Source: Desulfobulbaceae bacterium UBA2273
Lineage (GTDB): Bacteria > Desulfobacterota > Desulfobulbia > Desulfobulbales > Desulfurivibrionaceae
Assembly (NCBI GenBank): GCA_002347095.1
Contig: DDWZ01000002.1
Location: 1 to 64,000, forward strand
Reading direction: 5' to 3'
Length of the DNA stretch: 64,000 bases
Part shown: positions 37,608 to 46,521 of the stretch, one piece after another
Position numbering within the stretch: the stretch's first letter is position 1
How the letters are laid out: each line of letters opens with the position of its first letter
Position numbers and translations under genes: made by a program
The notes under the pieces: generated by a model
The model's input: only the letters and a program-made list of their open reading frames with translations
The model's database searches: none
Told to the model about the DNA's origin: nothing

Positions 37608-38729
37608 ATGCGTTTCGCCACCATTCGCCATCTGGGTATCAAGGAATTGCGCAGCCTGGCCCGAGACCCGATCATGCTGGGGTTGATCCTTTTTGCCTTT
37701 ACGGCGGCGATTTACTCGGCCGCCACGGCAATGCCGGAAACCCTCAACAAGGCGCCGATCTCCATCGTGGACGAAGACCGGTCGCCGCTGTCGGCGCGGA
37801 TCGTTGACGCCTTTTATCTCCCCCATTTTCTCTCGCCGGTGATGATCACCCAGGCCGAGATGGATGCCAGGATGGATGCTGGCCTCGATACCTTCGCCTT
37901 GAACATCCCCCCGGAGTTTCAGCGCGATCTGCTGGCTGGGCGGCAACCGACGATTCAGCTCAATGTCGATGCGACCCGCATGAGCCAGGCTTTTACCGGC
38001 AGTGGCTATATCCAGACCATGATCACCAGCGAGGTAACCGAGTTCGTCCAGCGTTACCGCGGGGTTGCGGCGCCGCCGGTGGATTTGGCCTTGAGGGCGC
38101 GCTTCAACCCTTCCCTGACCCAGGCCTGGTTCGGGGCGGTGATGGAAGTCATCAACAACGTCACCATGCTCTCCATCGTGCTCACCGGCGCCGCTTTGAT
38201 CCGTGAGCGGGAGCACGGCACCATCGAACATCTGCTGGTCATGCCGGTGACGCCCTGTGAGATCATGACGAGCAAGGTCTGGGCCATGGGGCTGGTGGTG
38301 CTTGTTGCCTGCGCTTTCGCCCTGGTGTTTGTGGTACAGGGGCTTTTGTCGGTGCCCATTGAAGGTTCGCTCGTGCTGTTTTTGGCCGGCACCGCGCTGC
38401 ATCTGTTCGCCACGACTTCCATGGGTATTTTCATGGGCACCATCGCGCGCTCGATGCCGCAGTTCGGGCTGCTGTTAATGCTTATCCTGATGCCGCTGGA
38501 GATGCTCTCCGGCGGCGTCACCCCGCGCGAAAGCATGCCTGATTGGATTCAAGTGATAATGCAGATAGCGCCGACCACCCATTTTGTCTCATTGGCCCAG
38601 GCGATTCTCTATCGGGGGGCAGGCCTCGATGTGGTGTGGCCGCAGTGCGCCATTCTCGTTGTGATCGGGGCGGTTTTTTTCGGCATCACGCTGGTCCGCT
38701 TTCGCAAAACCATCGGGATCTTGGGGTAA
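37608..38729 (+). CDS. ABC2-type transporter permease (YhhJ type)
   Basis: A 373-residue permease: N-terminal helix (about 20-40), large extracytoplasmic domain (about 45-165) and five C-terminal helices including the REREHGTIEHLLVMPV motif typical of ABC2 permeases. It starts two bases after the rbbA stop with AGGAGG in the rbbA 3' end. It likely forms a heterodimeric channel with the permease half of the RbbA-like protein. Confidence 0.92.
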   Translation: MRFATIRHLGIKELRSLARDPIMLGLILFAFTAAIYSAATAMPETLNKAPISIVDEDRSPLSARIVDAFYLPHFLSPVMITQAEMDARMDAGLDTFALNIPPEFQRDLLAGRQPTIQLNVDATRMSQAFTGSGYIQTMITSEVTEFVQRYRGVAAPPVDLALRARFNPSLTQAWFGAVMEVINNVTMLSIVLTGAALIREREHGTIEHLLVMPVTPCEIMTSKVWAMGLVVLVACAFALVFVVQGLLSVPIEGSLVLFLAGTALHLFATTSMGIFMGTIARSMPQFGLLLMLILMPLEMLSGGVTPRESMPDWIQVIMQIAPTTHFVSLAQAILYRGAGLDVVWPQCAILVVIGAVFFGITLVRFRKTIGILG

Positions 38730-38916
38730 AAAGGCCAAGCCCACGGCTGCGGGCCGTGTGAAAAAGTCTCAAGCGGGAATTAAGCGGGAATCGTCGGCCT
38801 ATGGGTGGACGCGATGTGCGGGGGAACCTGCGTAGCGGTGGAGCATGGTGTCCGGCGAACCCTCGAACCCCCTTCACCCATGTCTTGCCGAAAACCGTGG
38901 CGGCGCAAGGGAGCGT

Positions 38917-41319
38917 TCAGTCGCCAAGGTCCTCGCCAAAGGGATTCTTCAGTCCATACCGCTCGATCTTCCGGCGTAGGGTGTCCTTGGAGATGCCCAG
39001 CTCCCGGCAGGTGTTCATCCGCCGCCAGTGGTTCCGTTCCAGGGATTGAAAGATCGCCTGTTTCTCGATCTCCTCGAGGGGAAGGGGCTTGTGGAGCGGG
39101 ATGGGGCCGGAGTGCGGACTTTCCTGGCTTTTGGGGGCAAACGGTTCGGGGAGATGTTCCGGCCGGATGAACCCTCCATGGCAGAGGATGAAGGAGTACT
39201 CGATGATGTTTTCCAGCTCGCGGATATTGCCGGGGAAGCCGTAGCGCATGAGAATGCCTAAGGCTTCATCGGAAATCCCGACGATATCCTTGCCCTGCTG
39301 ATTGCTGAATTGTTTGATGAAATGTTCGGCGAGCATGGGCACGTCTTCCATGCGCTCCCGCAGGGGGGGGAGGAGGATCTTCACCACGTTCAGGCGATAG
39401 AAGAGATCTTCCCGGAAGATGCCTTCCTGGACAAGCTGCTGCAGGTTGCGATTGGTGGCGGCGATGATCCGCACGTCGGCCTTGACCGGTTTGTTGGAAC
39501 CAAGGGGTTCGTACACCTTTTCCTGGAGAACCCGCAGGAGCTTGACCTGGAGGGAGGCGGGAATATCCCCGATTTCATCGAGGAACAGGGTGCCTTTTTC
39601 GGCGCTGGCAAAGCGGCCCGGCCGGTCGTGCTTGGCGTCGGTGAAGGCGCCGGCCTTGTAGCCGAAAAGCTCGGACTCAAGCAGGGTTTCCGGCAGGGCG
39701 CCGCAGTTGACCGCCATGAATGGGCCTTTGTTGCGCCGGCTCGAGGTGTGGATGGCGCGGGCCACCAGCTCTTTACCGGTGCCCGATTCGCCGAGCACCA
39801 GGACATTGCTTTCGCTGTGGGCGATCTCGGGCAGGATGCTGAAGATCCGCTGCATGGAGGCACTCTTGCTCAGGATCTCGCCGAAGGTATAGCGCCGGGA
39901 AAGCTGTTTGCGCAGTTCCGTGACCACGCTCAGATCCCGGAAGGTTTCCACCCCGCCGATGACGTTGCCTTCGTGGTCAAGAAGCGGGGCGGCGCTGATG
40001 CTTAAGGGGATCTGCTTGCCGTCGATGTTCTTGACAAAGATGGAGCGGTTGGCCACGGGCTTGCCGCTGTAAAGGCTTTGGGCGATGGCGCAGTTTTCGC
40101 CGCAGATGCTGGAGTGGAACACGTCGCTGCACGACTTGCCGATGGCATCCTGCCGTTTCCAGCCCGTAATCAATTCGGCCGCCCGGTTGAAGGAGGTGAT
40201 CTTCCAACTGCGGTTTACAGTGAACACCCCGTCGGCGATGCTTTCCAGGACGAGATCCTTGGTCATGACCGAGGTGAGGTCGCGGAAGGTTTCCACCCCG
40301 CCGATCACGTCGCCGTCCGGGTCGGTAAGGGGGGCGGCGCTGATGCTGATCGGGATGGTCTCCCCGTCCTTGCCCTTGATGAAGATGGAGCGGTTGCCGA
40401 TGGGCTGGCCGCTTTCCACGCTCTGGGCGAGAATGCAGGCATCCCCGCAGATGCTCGAATGGAAAATGGAGCTGCAGGGCTTGCCGAGAACCTCATCCTT
40501 GTTCCAGCCGGTGATGTGTTCCGCCGCCTTGTTGAAGGAGGTCAGATGCCAATTCCGGTCCACGGTGAAGACGCCGTCGGCAATGCTGTCCAGGATGAGA
40601 TCCTGTTGCAGGCTGGAAGTAATGTCCCGGAAGGTTTCCACCCCGCCGATGACCTGGCCTTCCGGGTCGATGAGCGGCGAGGCGCTGATGCTGATGGGGA
40701 TGGTCCGGCCATTCTTTCCTTTGATATAGATGGAACGATTGACGATGGATTTTCCTTCGTTGACGCTTTGGGCCAGGATGCAGTCGGCGCCGCAGATATT
40801 GGACTGGAAGATTTTATTGCAGGAGATGCCTACCACTTCCTGGCGTGTCCAGCCGGTAATCTCTTCGGCCGCCTTGTTGAAGGAGGTGATGCGGAAATGT
40901 TTGTCCACGGTGAAGACGCCGTCGGCGATGCTGTTTAAAACCAGCGGGTAGATGTGGCCCGGGTCGGTGGCGTCGCGGAGGGTGATGATGGCGCCGGTGA
41001 GTTTGCCGTCTTTGTCGGGAATGGGGATCGCCGTGACCAGGAGGATGACCGAGTCCTTGCTGTCCGGTTTGTGCATCACGACCCGCAACCCATGCATGGC
41101 GCGGCCGGAGGCCAGCGGACCATACAGACTGCACAGTGCCTCAAACTTGCCTGATCCGCTGAAAACATCCTGGCAGCTCTTGCCGATGGTCTCACCGGTG
41201 GTGAGGCCCATGAGTTTTTCCGCTGCGTGGTTGAAGGAGGTGATCTGCCAGTTTTCATTGACGGTGAAAACTGCTTCCTGTACGGCCAGGGAAGAAGGGG
41301 GGGTGGTTTTGGCGTCCAT
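38917..41319 (-). CDS. sigma54-dependent activator with four PAS domains
   Basis: An 800-residue enhancer-binding protein. Four PAS domains (about 10-120, 125-240, 245-360, 365-480); the last three are close tandem repeats, each with a Cys motif of the form C-x3-IF-x-S-x-ICG-x2-C. The AAA+ domain (about 495-720) has Walker A GESGTGKE, a GAFTDA loop in place of [15 protein letters not shown] and [14 protein letters not shown] Fis-type helix-turn-helix ends it ([18 protein letters not shown]). It should activate sigma54 promoters in response to a redox or gas signal read by the PAS cysteines (inference). There is no receiver domain. Two consensus sigma54 promoters lie in the window. Confidence 0.95.
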   Translation of the reverse strand: MDAKTTPPSSLAVQEAVFTVNENWQITSFNHAAEKLMGLTTGETIGKSCQDVFSGSGKFEALCSLYGPLASGRAMHGLRVVMHKPDSKDSVILLVTAIPIPDKDGKLTGAIITLRDATDPGHIYPLVLNSIADGVFTVDKHFRITSFNKAAEEITGWTRQEVVGISCNKIFQSNICGADCILAQSVNEGKSIVNRSIYIKGKNGRTIPISISASPLIDPEGQVIGGVETFRDITSSLQQDLILDSIADGVFTVDRNWHLTSFNKAAEHITGWNKDEVLGKPCSSIFHSSICGDACILAQSVESGQPIGNRSIFIKGKDGETIPISISAAPLTDPDGDVIGGVETFRDLTSVMTKDLVLESIADGVFTVNRSWKITSFNRAAELITGWKRQDAIGKSCSDVFHSSICGENCAIAQSLYSGKPVANRSIFVKNIDGKQIPLSISAAPLLDHEGNVIGGVETFRDLSVVTELRKQLSRRYTFGEILSKSASMQRIFSILPEIAHSESNVLVLGESGTGKELVARAIHTSSRRNKGPFMAVNCGALPETLLESELFGYKAGAFTDAKHDRPGRFASAEKGTLFLDEIGDIPASLQVKLLRVLQEKVYEPLGSNKPVKADVRIIAATNRNLQQLVQEGIFREDLFYRLNVVKILLPPLRERMEDVPMLAEHFIKQFSNQQGKDIVGISDEALGILMRYGFPGNIRELENIIEYSFILCHGGFIRPEHLPEPFAPKSQESPHSGPIPLHKPLPLEEIEKQAIFQSLERNHWRRMNTCRELGISKDTLRRKIERYGLKNPFGEDLGD

Positions 41320-41683
41320 GGTTTATGAAATAATGGAGTCTTTTGGGTTATGGATAATTGTTAAGAATCATTCTTGAATCTATTAAAGGATATAGCAAAA
41401 AAAAACAAAGTGCGCTTGCGGAAAGGCAAGAAGCAAGGTGTTTTTCTCAAAATGGGAGAAGGTTGACGGATTTAGGGTCCGGTCGGGTGCGGGGACAATG
41501 GGACGTTTGCCCAGAACGCGTGAAAATTATCTTGACATGCGGGTTTGTCAAATTACAATGGCTTGAATTTATCCATTGGCAATTAAACCAAACGTTAATT
41601 GCTTAAATACCTTCTGGATTATCCGATTCCTGAAGGGTGGAAGAGGTCGAGCACCCTTCTGAAATAACTGAGGAGACGTGAGA
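41320..41683. promoter_or_regulatory. divergent regulatory region between the sigma54 activator and the ferredoxin operon
   Basis: A plus-strand promoter TTGACA (41532-41537), 16-bp spacer, TACAAT (41554-41559). Its -35 is half of an inverted repeat TTGACA/TGTCAA, and a second perfect inverted repeat GCAATTAA-8 nt-TTAATTGC lies at 41579-41602 near the expected start point. These are candidate operators for the ferredoxin-cytochrome operon. No gene is visible in the region. Confidence 0.6.
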
Positions 41684-42439
41684 ATGAAGATAGATGATCT
41701 TGAAAAACTCGAGAATGAGGGGGTTGAAAACCTTCCTTCCGAGGAGCGCCGCCGATTCCTTCGCTTTGGGTTGGCGGTAACCGGTGTTTTTGTCGGGGGT
41801 TCCGTGCTTTCCCTGACCTCCGCGCGGAAGGCCGAGAGCGCCATGGGTCCGGTGCCCGCCGCCGGAAGTTTTCCGTACAGCCCCCATTACACCATGGTCA
41901 TGCGGCAGAACCGCTGCATCGACTGTGAACGCTGCATGGAAGCCTGCGTGAAGACCAATAACGTGCCTTCCTACGGCTACCGCACCACCATTCTCCAGCA
42001 GGAGCGGGAGATTGCCAGGGGAGAGAAAGAGCGGGTGTTCATGCCTGTGCTCTGCAACCATTGCAATCGTCCGCCTTGTGTTCGGGTGTGCCCCACCACC
42101 GCAACTTACAAGGACAAGAAAAACGGTATCGTCATGATGGATTACAAGCGCTGCATCGGCTGTAAGACCTGCATGGCGGCCTGTCCTTACAATGCCCGTT
42201 ATTTCAAGGAAGAGAACCGGGCCGTTGACAAGTGCAATTTTTGTTTCGACACCCGCCTGTCCAAGGGCGAAAGCACGACGGCTTGCTCCGCTGCTTGTCC
42301 GGCTGGAGTTCGCGTATTCGGGGATCTCACCAATTACGACAGTGAGGCGTACAAGCTGATCCACACGCCTGAGAAGGTTGTTTGGGTTCTTCGTCCTGAA
42401 ACCGGCGCCATGCCCAACGTGTTCTACATGAATGATTAA
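41684..42439 (+). CDS. Tat-exported ferredoxin with four [4Fe-4S] sites (DsrO/PsrB/NrfC type)
   Basis: A 251-residue iron-sulfur protein. The N-terminus carries a twin-arginine signal RRRFLRFG plus hydrophobic helix, so it is periplasmic. Cys clusters CIDCERCMEAC, CNHCNRPPCVRVC, CIGCKTCMAAC and CNFC...CSAACPAG provide ligands for four clusters, as in DsrO, PsrB and NrfC. These proteins transfer electrons between an NrfD/PsrC membrane subunit and a cytochrome or reductase. The ATG at 41684 is eight bases after GGAG; the upstream GTG is less well spaced. A triheme cytochrome follows after 22 bases. Confidence 0.93.
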   Translation: MKIDDLEKLENEGVENLPSEERRRFLRFGLAVTGVFVGGSVLSLTSARKAESAMGPVPAAGSFPYSPHYTMVMRQNRCIDCERCMEACVKTNNVPSYGYRTTILQQEREIARGEKERVFMPVLCNHCNRPPCVRVCPTTATYKDKKNGIVMMDYKRCIGCKTCMAACPYNARYFKEENRAVDKCNFCFDTRLSKGESTTACSAACPAGVRVFGDLTNYDSEAYKLIHTPEKVVWVLRPETGAMPNVFYMND

Positions 42440-42461
42440 CCAAACAGCGGAGAGGGCCGTA

Positions 42462-42890
42462 ATGAAACGCAATAATAAGAGCGTAATGAATATGGTGGGC
42501 TTGGCGGCTGCGATCGGCCTCCTGGTTTTTTCCAGCCAGTCCTTTGGCGAGGAAGCCTACGATGAGGATACCTATGGGCCGAAGGCGCCCATTATTTGGA
42601 CAAAACCCGTGAAGGGCGTGGTGTTTTATCATAAAACCCACACCATGGACGCCGGTCTTTCCTGTGACATGTGCCATGACACACTCTTTGAGATGGCAGC
42701 CGGAGCTGCCGAGGAGAAGGCGGATTTCACCATGGCTTCCTTGTACAAAGGGAAATACTGCGGCGCCTGCCATGACGGGCAGATGGCTTTTGCCTCCAAC
42801 ACCCGTTGCGCCACCTGCCATGTGGGCGTGAAGGGGTACAATAAACTGACCGGCCCCGCGCCCCAGGGCAAGGCAACCGGTAAGCATTGA
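42462..42890 (+). CDS. triheme c-type cytochrome (c7-like)
   Basis: A 142-residue exported protein: signal peptide (about 1-29) and three CxxCH motifs (CDMCH, CGACH, CATCH) with the phrases VVFYHKTHTMDAGL and FTMASLYKGKYCGACHDG common in c7-type cytochromes of metal- and sulfur-reducing bacteria. It is co-transcribed with the Tat ferredoxin, and a strong terminator follows. It probably shuttles electrons between the ferredoxin/NrfD module and other periplasmic carriers. The start at 42462 has GGAGAGG. Confidence 0.9.
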   Translation: MKRNNKSVMNMVGLAAAIGLLVFSSQSFGEEAYDEDTYGPKAPIIWTKPVKGVVFYHKTHTMDAGLSCDMCHDTLFEMAAGAAEEKADFTMASLYKGKYCGACHDGQMAFASNTRCATCHVGVKGYNKLTGPAPQGKATGKH

Positions 42891-42966
42891 TTTTATCGGT
42901 GTTTCAATCCTTTCGTTTGCCGCGATAGCGAGCAGACGAAAGGGGTTGAGGTCCGTCCTGTTTTTT

Positions 42967-43008
42967 AAGCGGAAAGTCTGGGGGTGCTTGGGCTTTCCGC
43001 TTTTTTTT
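42967..43008 (+). terminator. Rho-independent terminator after the ferredoxin-cytochrome operon
   Basis: Perfect 10-bp arms AAGCGGAAAG/CTTTCCGCTT followed by eight T. It separates this operon from the second NrfD gene. Confidence 0.92.
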
Positions 43009-43674
43009 GTTTGCCTCCTTTCTGCTGTTATTCGCCCACCTGCCAACACCAGGCTCTTGGTTCAGGAAATCCCTGGACCCCTCGCAATCGTATTGCAATC
43101 CGTATTGTCAAATAATAGGTGAGTTCTCGCCTTCTGTTCTGTCCTGCCGATTTGTGCGCCCTTGCGTCCAGGCGCAGATGAGTCCTGGGTGTGAAGGTGC
43201 CGGTTTCCCGCTGTTTTCCTTTTTTGTCCGTTGCGCTATTCCAGTGCGTTTTGTTCGGAAATGATCGAGATATGATCCTCCCGGAAGAGTCATGTCGACG
43301 TGTGTGTGGGGCTGCGGAGGCGTATGTTGCGCCGTTTTTGGTCTATCTGTTTGATTTTAATAAACAAAAAAACAGACATGCGTTGAGGCTTCCTGGGGAG
43401 GCAGTGTGGCATGCTATGGGGGATGAGTGTCGTATCGTCCTGTGGTTGTGTTATTTTTATGTTTTATTGGCGATTGAGCCTTGTGTTTGGCAAACGGATC
43501 GTTTTGCGTCCATTATGGGCGGGGGGTCAGATCAAAAATAGCCCTGCACGTTAAATAACCTGCAACAGCATATGTCCGCGATAGATATGAAATCTGTGGT
43601 TGTAAAACTCTAACTCCTTGCTTCTCTATGGAAAACTGAATTTTTCCTAAAAAAGAAGGTGGATCGATTTGTTG
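43009..43674. other. long T/G-rich intergenic region
   Basis: About 665 bases with no gene I can support. Open frames exist on the plus strand but without ribosome-binding sites or recognisable products. A TGTTT/AAACA hairpin around 43350-43370 next to an A tract could end a minus-strand transcript. Confidence 0.4.
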
Positions 43675-43690
43675 TGGCACGCACTTTGCT
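43675..43690 (+). promoter_or_regulatory. sigma54 (-24/-12) promoter of the nrfD2-merR2 operon
   Basis: TGGCAC-GCACT-TTGCT matches the sigma54 consensus fully. It lies about 290 bases before the nrfD2 start and faces it. The transcript leader (from about 43702) contains several small hairpins, including ACTCCC/GGGAGT at 43916-43932. Confidence 0.8.
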
Positions 43691-43983
43691 CTTTGATATT
43701 ACCGACATGGGAGCAGTGTAAGGGAAAGCCCATTGCCGAACAAGCGAATGCACAGAAAAGGAGGTGGCCAGGGAGAGTTGGCGGAAAATGTCCTGGAGGG
43801 GAGAAACTCCTCAATCAACGGGTGGCGGCCCGGAAAGTAACCCTTGCTCCAGAAAATACCAGCAACTGTTTGAGTACAGGCTGAAAGCGAAAATTAAACG
43901 AAGTTTGCAGGAATAACTCCCTGGCCGGGAGTGAGTTACACTAACTGTTAATTTGCAGGTAAAAATTTTAGGGAGGAAAAATC

Positions 43984-45168
43984 ATGTTGAACACATTCTC
44001 ACTCGCTGAGGTGGCAGAGGAAAAGGTCGCTACCCCGACCGTGACCAAAGCCACCATCCTGTGCGCGATCCTGGCCCTGGTCGGTGTCGGCGCCGGTCTG
44101 TATGCCCAGGTTATCGGGCATGAACATGCCTTTGCCAACACCCGGGAGATGCCTTGGGGTATTCTGATCGCGAATTATGCGTATTTCGCCATCATCTCCA
44201 CCGGGCTCTGCCTGCTTGCCGTGCTGAGCCACATCTTCGGGCACAACCGTTTGACCGCGCTGGCCAACCGCATGGTATACCTCTCCATCGTGGTCATCTT
44301 CGGCGGGTTCCTCATCATCGGCCTTGAGCTTGAGAATCCCCATCGCATGCTCCTCTACAACATGCTTTCCCCGAATCTGACCTCCAACATCTGGTGGATG
44401 GGAACCCTGTACAGCATGGCCGTGGGCTTCATGTTTGTGGAATTTTACCTGATCCTGACCAAAAAATACTCTCTGGCTGTTACCCTTGGCGTACTTGGCG
44501 CCCTGGCTGAGCTTGCGGCCAACACCAACCTTGGCGCCGTGTTCGCGACCCTTTCCGCACGGCCTTTCTGGTACGGTTCCCAGTTGCCCATCTATTTTCT
44601 TGCTTCCGCCGTTATGACCGGTTCCGCCGCGATCATTCTGTTCAGCAACTGGGCCTATAAGATGCGGGGCGAGGAAATGAGCCAGTCCACCCGCGAAGGT
44701 CTCCAGGGCGCCGGCAAGGTCATGTTCAGCACCCTCGTGCTGCTGGCCATCGCCACCACCTGGAAGTTCATCGCCGCCTTTGCCGGTGGCGCGGAAGATG
44801 TTCGTCTTGCCGCCCTGAGCCTGCTCCAGGGTCCGCTCGCCATGAATTTTTGGGTGTTCGAGACCGTGGTCGGCATGCTTGCCCCCATCGTGATCCTGAC
44901 CCTCTCCCGGATGAAGAGCCAGCAGGCTCTGTCCGCTGCTGCCCTCATGGTGTTGGTTGGTGCGTACTTCCAGCGCTTCGATATCGTGGTCGCCGGCCAG
45001 ATCGTGCCGATCTATAACGGCTTCGATGATCTGCCGACCTACCTTTCCTATATCCCCTCCGTGGCCGAATTTTTGATCGCCCTGGGTGGTTTCGGTCTTG
45101 TCGGTCTCGGGTTCCTCCTTGGGGAGCGGTTTTTTGGCAAGGCTTTCCGGCCCAGCGGTCATCATTGA
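43984..45168 (+). CDS. NrfD/PsrC-type quinone-interacting membrane subunit (copy 2)
   Basis: A 394-residue membrane protein with about ten helices, paralogous along its full length to the protein at 24804 (shared GHEHAFANTREMPWG, LENPHRM, YNMLSPNLTSNIWWMGTLY, NLGAVFATLS). It would oxidise or reduce quinones for a periplasmic partner; the ferredoxin and triheme cytochrome 1-2 kb upstream are the obvious candidates although separately terminated. A GGGAGG site precedes the ATG and a consensus sigma54 promoter lies upstream. The MerR gene follows. Confidence 0.9.
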   Translation: MLNTFSLAEVAEEKVATPTVTKATILCAILALVGVGAGLYAQVIGHEHAFANTREMPWGILIANYAYFAIISTGLCLLAVLSHIFGHNRLTALANRMVYLSIVVIFGGFLIIGLELENPHRMLLYNMLSPNLTSNIWWMGTLYSMAVGFMFVEFYLILTKKYSLAVTLGVLGALAELAANTNLGAVFATLSARPFWYGSQLPIYFLASAVMTGSAAIILFSNWAYKMRGEEMSQSTREGLQGAGKVMFSTLVLLAIATTWKFIAAFAGGAEDVRLAALSLLQGPLAMNFWVFETVVGMLAPIVILTLSRMKSQQALSAAALMVLVGAYFQRFDIVVAGQIVPIYNGFDDLPTYLSYIPSVAEFLIALGGFGLVGLGFLLGERFFGKAFRPSGHH

Positions 45169-45202
45169 TCACTGCCCACGCGAGGCTGAATTAAGACAAA
45201 TG

Positions 45203-45238
45203 ACCTCCCGCGGGCGGGATATCCCGCCCGCGGGAGGT
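45203..45238. repeat. 36-bp perfect palindrome between nrfD2 and merR2
   Basis: Two 18-bp arms without a spacer, very G+C-rich (core CCCGCGGGCGGGA), 19 bases before the merR2 start. No T tract follows, so it is not a normal terminator; an RNA stability hairpin or a regulator site are both possible. No counterpart exists between nrfD1 and merR1. Confidence 0.7.
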
Positions 45239-45257
45239 TCAAACCGGAGTAGAGACG

Positions 45258-45611
45258 ATGATATCTGACAATAAAGCAATCTTCACCATAGGAACTGCGG
45301 CCAAAATGCTGGAAGTGCACCCGCGGACCCTGAGGATCTACGAAAGGGAAAATCTGGTCAAGCCTTTGCGCAACGGGCAGTGGCGCTACTACACCATGGA
45401 TGACATTAAATGGATCCAATGTCTGCGCGACATGATCCATGAGCATGGCATCAGCATCGCCGCTATAAAAAAGTTGTTGCAGTACACCCCCTGCTGGAAC
45501 ATTGCCGACTGCCCCTTTGAGAAAAGAAAGCAGTGCACGGCCTTCATGTCCAGCGGGCTTGTTCCCAGAAAAATCAGTGTTGAGCAGAGATCGGGAGATG
45601 TTGCTGCCTGA
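45258..45611 (+). CDS. MerR-family regulator with C-terminal Cys motif (copy 2)
   Basis: A 117-residue MerR protein: helix-turn-helix and wing (about 10-70; EVHPRTLRIYERENLV, DIKWIQCLRDMIHEHGIS) and a short C-terminus with PCWNIADCP and a further KQC. The Cys pattern matches the regulator at 26018, and both follow an NrfD gene, so the pair NrfD-MerR is a duplicated module. Cysteine-based redox or metal sensing is likely but not shown. It lacks the long basic tail of copy 1. Confidence 0.88.
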   Translation: MISDNKAIFTIGTAAKMLEVHPRTLRIYERENLVKPLRNGQWRYYTMDDIKWIQCLRDMIHEHGISIAAIKKLLQYTPCWNIADCPFEKRKQCTAFMSSGLVPRKISVEQRSGDVAA

Positions 45612-45649
45612 GCGGTACTCGGCTTTTGTTTTTAACAAGGAGAACGACA

Positions 45650-45886
45650 ATGACCACCATCACACAGTTTCTGGATAAGATCAGCCTCGGCGGTTTGGGC
45701 GCGGATGAAGCGACAGGAAGTGTTTCGGCCAGGGATTCTTTTCGCCGGATCAGCGAGGTTTTCTGGGGAATTGCGACCTTTGCCCTGTTTCTGCTCTTGG
45801 GTCCGTTTTCCGCCATTGCCGCCGTTTGCAGCGTGGTATCCCTGGCAAAGCAGGGTAACGGGGTTGAGCCTGAGGCGAGGTGCTAA
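45650..45886 (+). CDS. small membrane protein, unknown
   Basis: A 78-residue protein with an AAGGAG site just before the ATG at 45650. It has a Ser/Arg-containing N-terminal half and one long hydrophobic segment (about 45-70) with an LLLGPFSAIAAVCSVVSLA stretch. I do not recognise the family. It is the last gene of the nrfD2-merR2 transcript, before a terminator, and may be an accessory membrane component. Confidence 0.65.
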   Translation: MTTITQFLDKISLGGLGADEATGSVSARDSFRRISEVFWGIATFALFLLLGPFSAIAAVCSVVSLAKQGNGVEPEARC

Positions 45887-46002
45887 CGACGAAAACGATG
45901 AGCGTTGCTCTGGGCATGGTTTCTGTGATCAGGAGTGAGCGGCCAGTTGCGTTGAGAAGTAACTGATGGTTGACCCTTGGTTGCAGGAATGGCGGAAGGC
46001 AA

Positions 46003-46037
46003 GAAAAAAGGCTGCTCGGTTGAGCAGCCTTTTTTTG
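46003..46037. terminator. bidirectional Rho-independent terminator
   Basis: GGCTGCTC-ggtt-GAGCAGCC hairpin with A tract on the left and seven T on the right, between convergent transcripts. Confidence 0.92.
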
Positions 46038-46059
46038 TCCAAAAAAGCAGTCGGTTGGT

Positions 46060-46389
46060 TTATTGGTGACACGCGTTATTGCATTTGGTCGGGCCTTCGT
46101 TTTTTGCCTTGTGGCACCCCATGCAGAGGGCATGCCCGGTCTTGAGGTCCCAATTTTTGTTCGTTGGGAAGTTTTCGTTTTTGTGACAGGTGTCGCAGTC
46201 GTGCTTGGTCTGATGCTTGGCGTGGGGAAAGATTGCAGGCCTTTTCCCTGACTCGCTTTTCAGGACGATAACCGATGGGGCATCGGTGGGATGGTCAGCC
46301 TTTGTTGCCGGGCTGTCTACCGCGCCGCCGTGGGCGGTCGTGTTCTGAAGAAGCAGCATGCCTGCGAGGAGAAGTGCACTATGTTTCAT
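46060..46389 (-). CDS. small c7-type cytochrome with an atypical third heme motif
   Basis: A 109-residue exported cytochrome: signal peptide, then PHAKHQTKHDCDTCH, ALCMGCH and a C-terminal TKCNNACHQ. The first two motifs are standard CxxCH; the last has three residues between the cysteines (CxxxCH). The layout resembles c7 cytochromes such as its neighbour at 46522. The start at 46389 is chosen because it opens the signal peptide; no strong ribosome-binding site is seen. Confidence 0.85.
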   Translation of the reverse strand: MKHSALLLAGMLLLQNTTAHGGAVDSPATKADHPTDAPSVIVLKSESGKRPAIFPHAKHQTKHDCDTCHKNENFPTNKNWDLKTGHALCMGCHKAKNEGPTKCNNACHQ

Positions 46390-46467
46390 GGGCGCTGGGG
46401 GTAACCGTATGGGGGATGAAGAGAGGTGCCGCGTAACCACGTCCGTGCCGTTTAAGGCAAAAACAAT

Positions 46468-46499
46468 AAAAAAGGCTACTCATTCGAGTAGCCTTTTTG
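46468..46499 (-). terminator. Rho-independent terminator after the PpcA-like gene
   Basis: GGCTACTC-attc-GAGTAGCC hairpin with T tract on both strands (minus strand TTTTTTATTG); ends the 46522-46815 transcript. Confidence 0.9.
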
Positions 46500-46521
46500 T
46501 ATCCATGCTACGCGCGAATAC

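Noticed and set aside
42967..43008. Possible single operon ferredoxin-cytochrome-nrfD2
   Set aside because: A strong terminator follows the cytochrome and a separate sigma54 promoter precedes nrfD2, so they are separate transcription units.
43191..43541. Open frame of ~116 codons upstream of nrfD2
   Set aside because: Similar size and place to the one before nrfD1, which was tempting, but I could not align the two products and neither has a ribosome-binding site.
43702..43983. Known riboswitch (cobalamin, c-di-GMP, Moco) in the nrfD2 leader
   Set aside because: I compared it from memory with these consensus cores and found no match; left as an unexplained structured leader.
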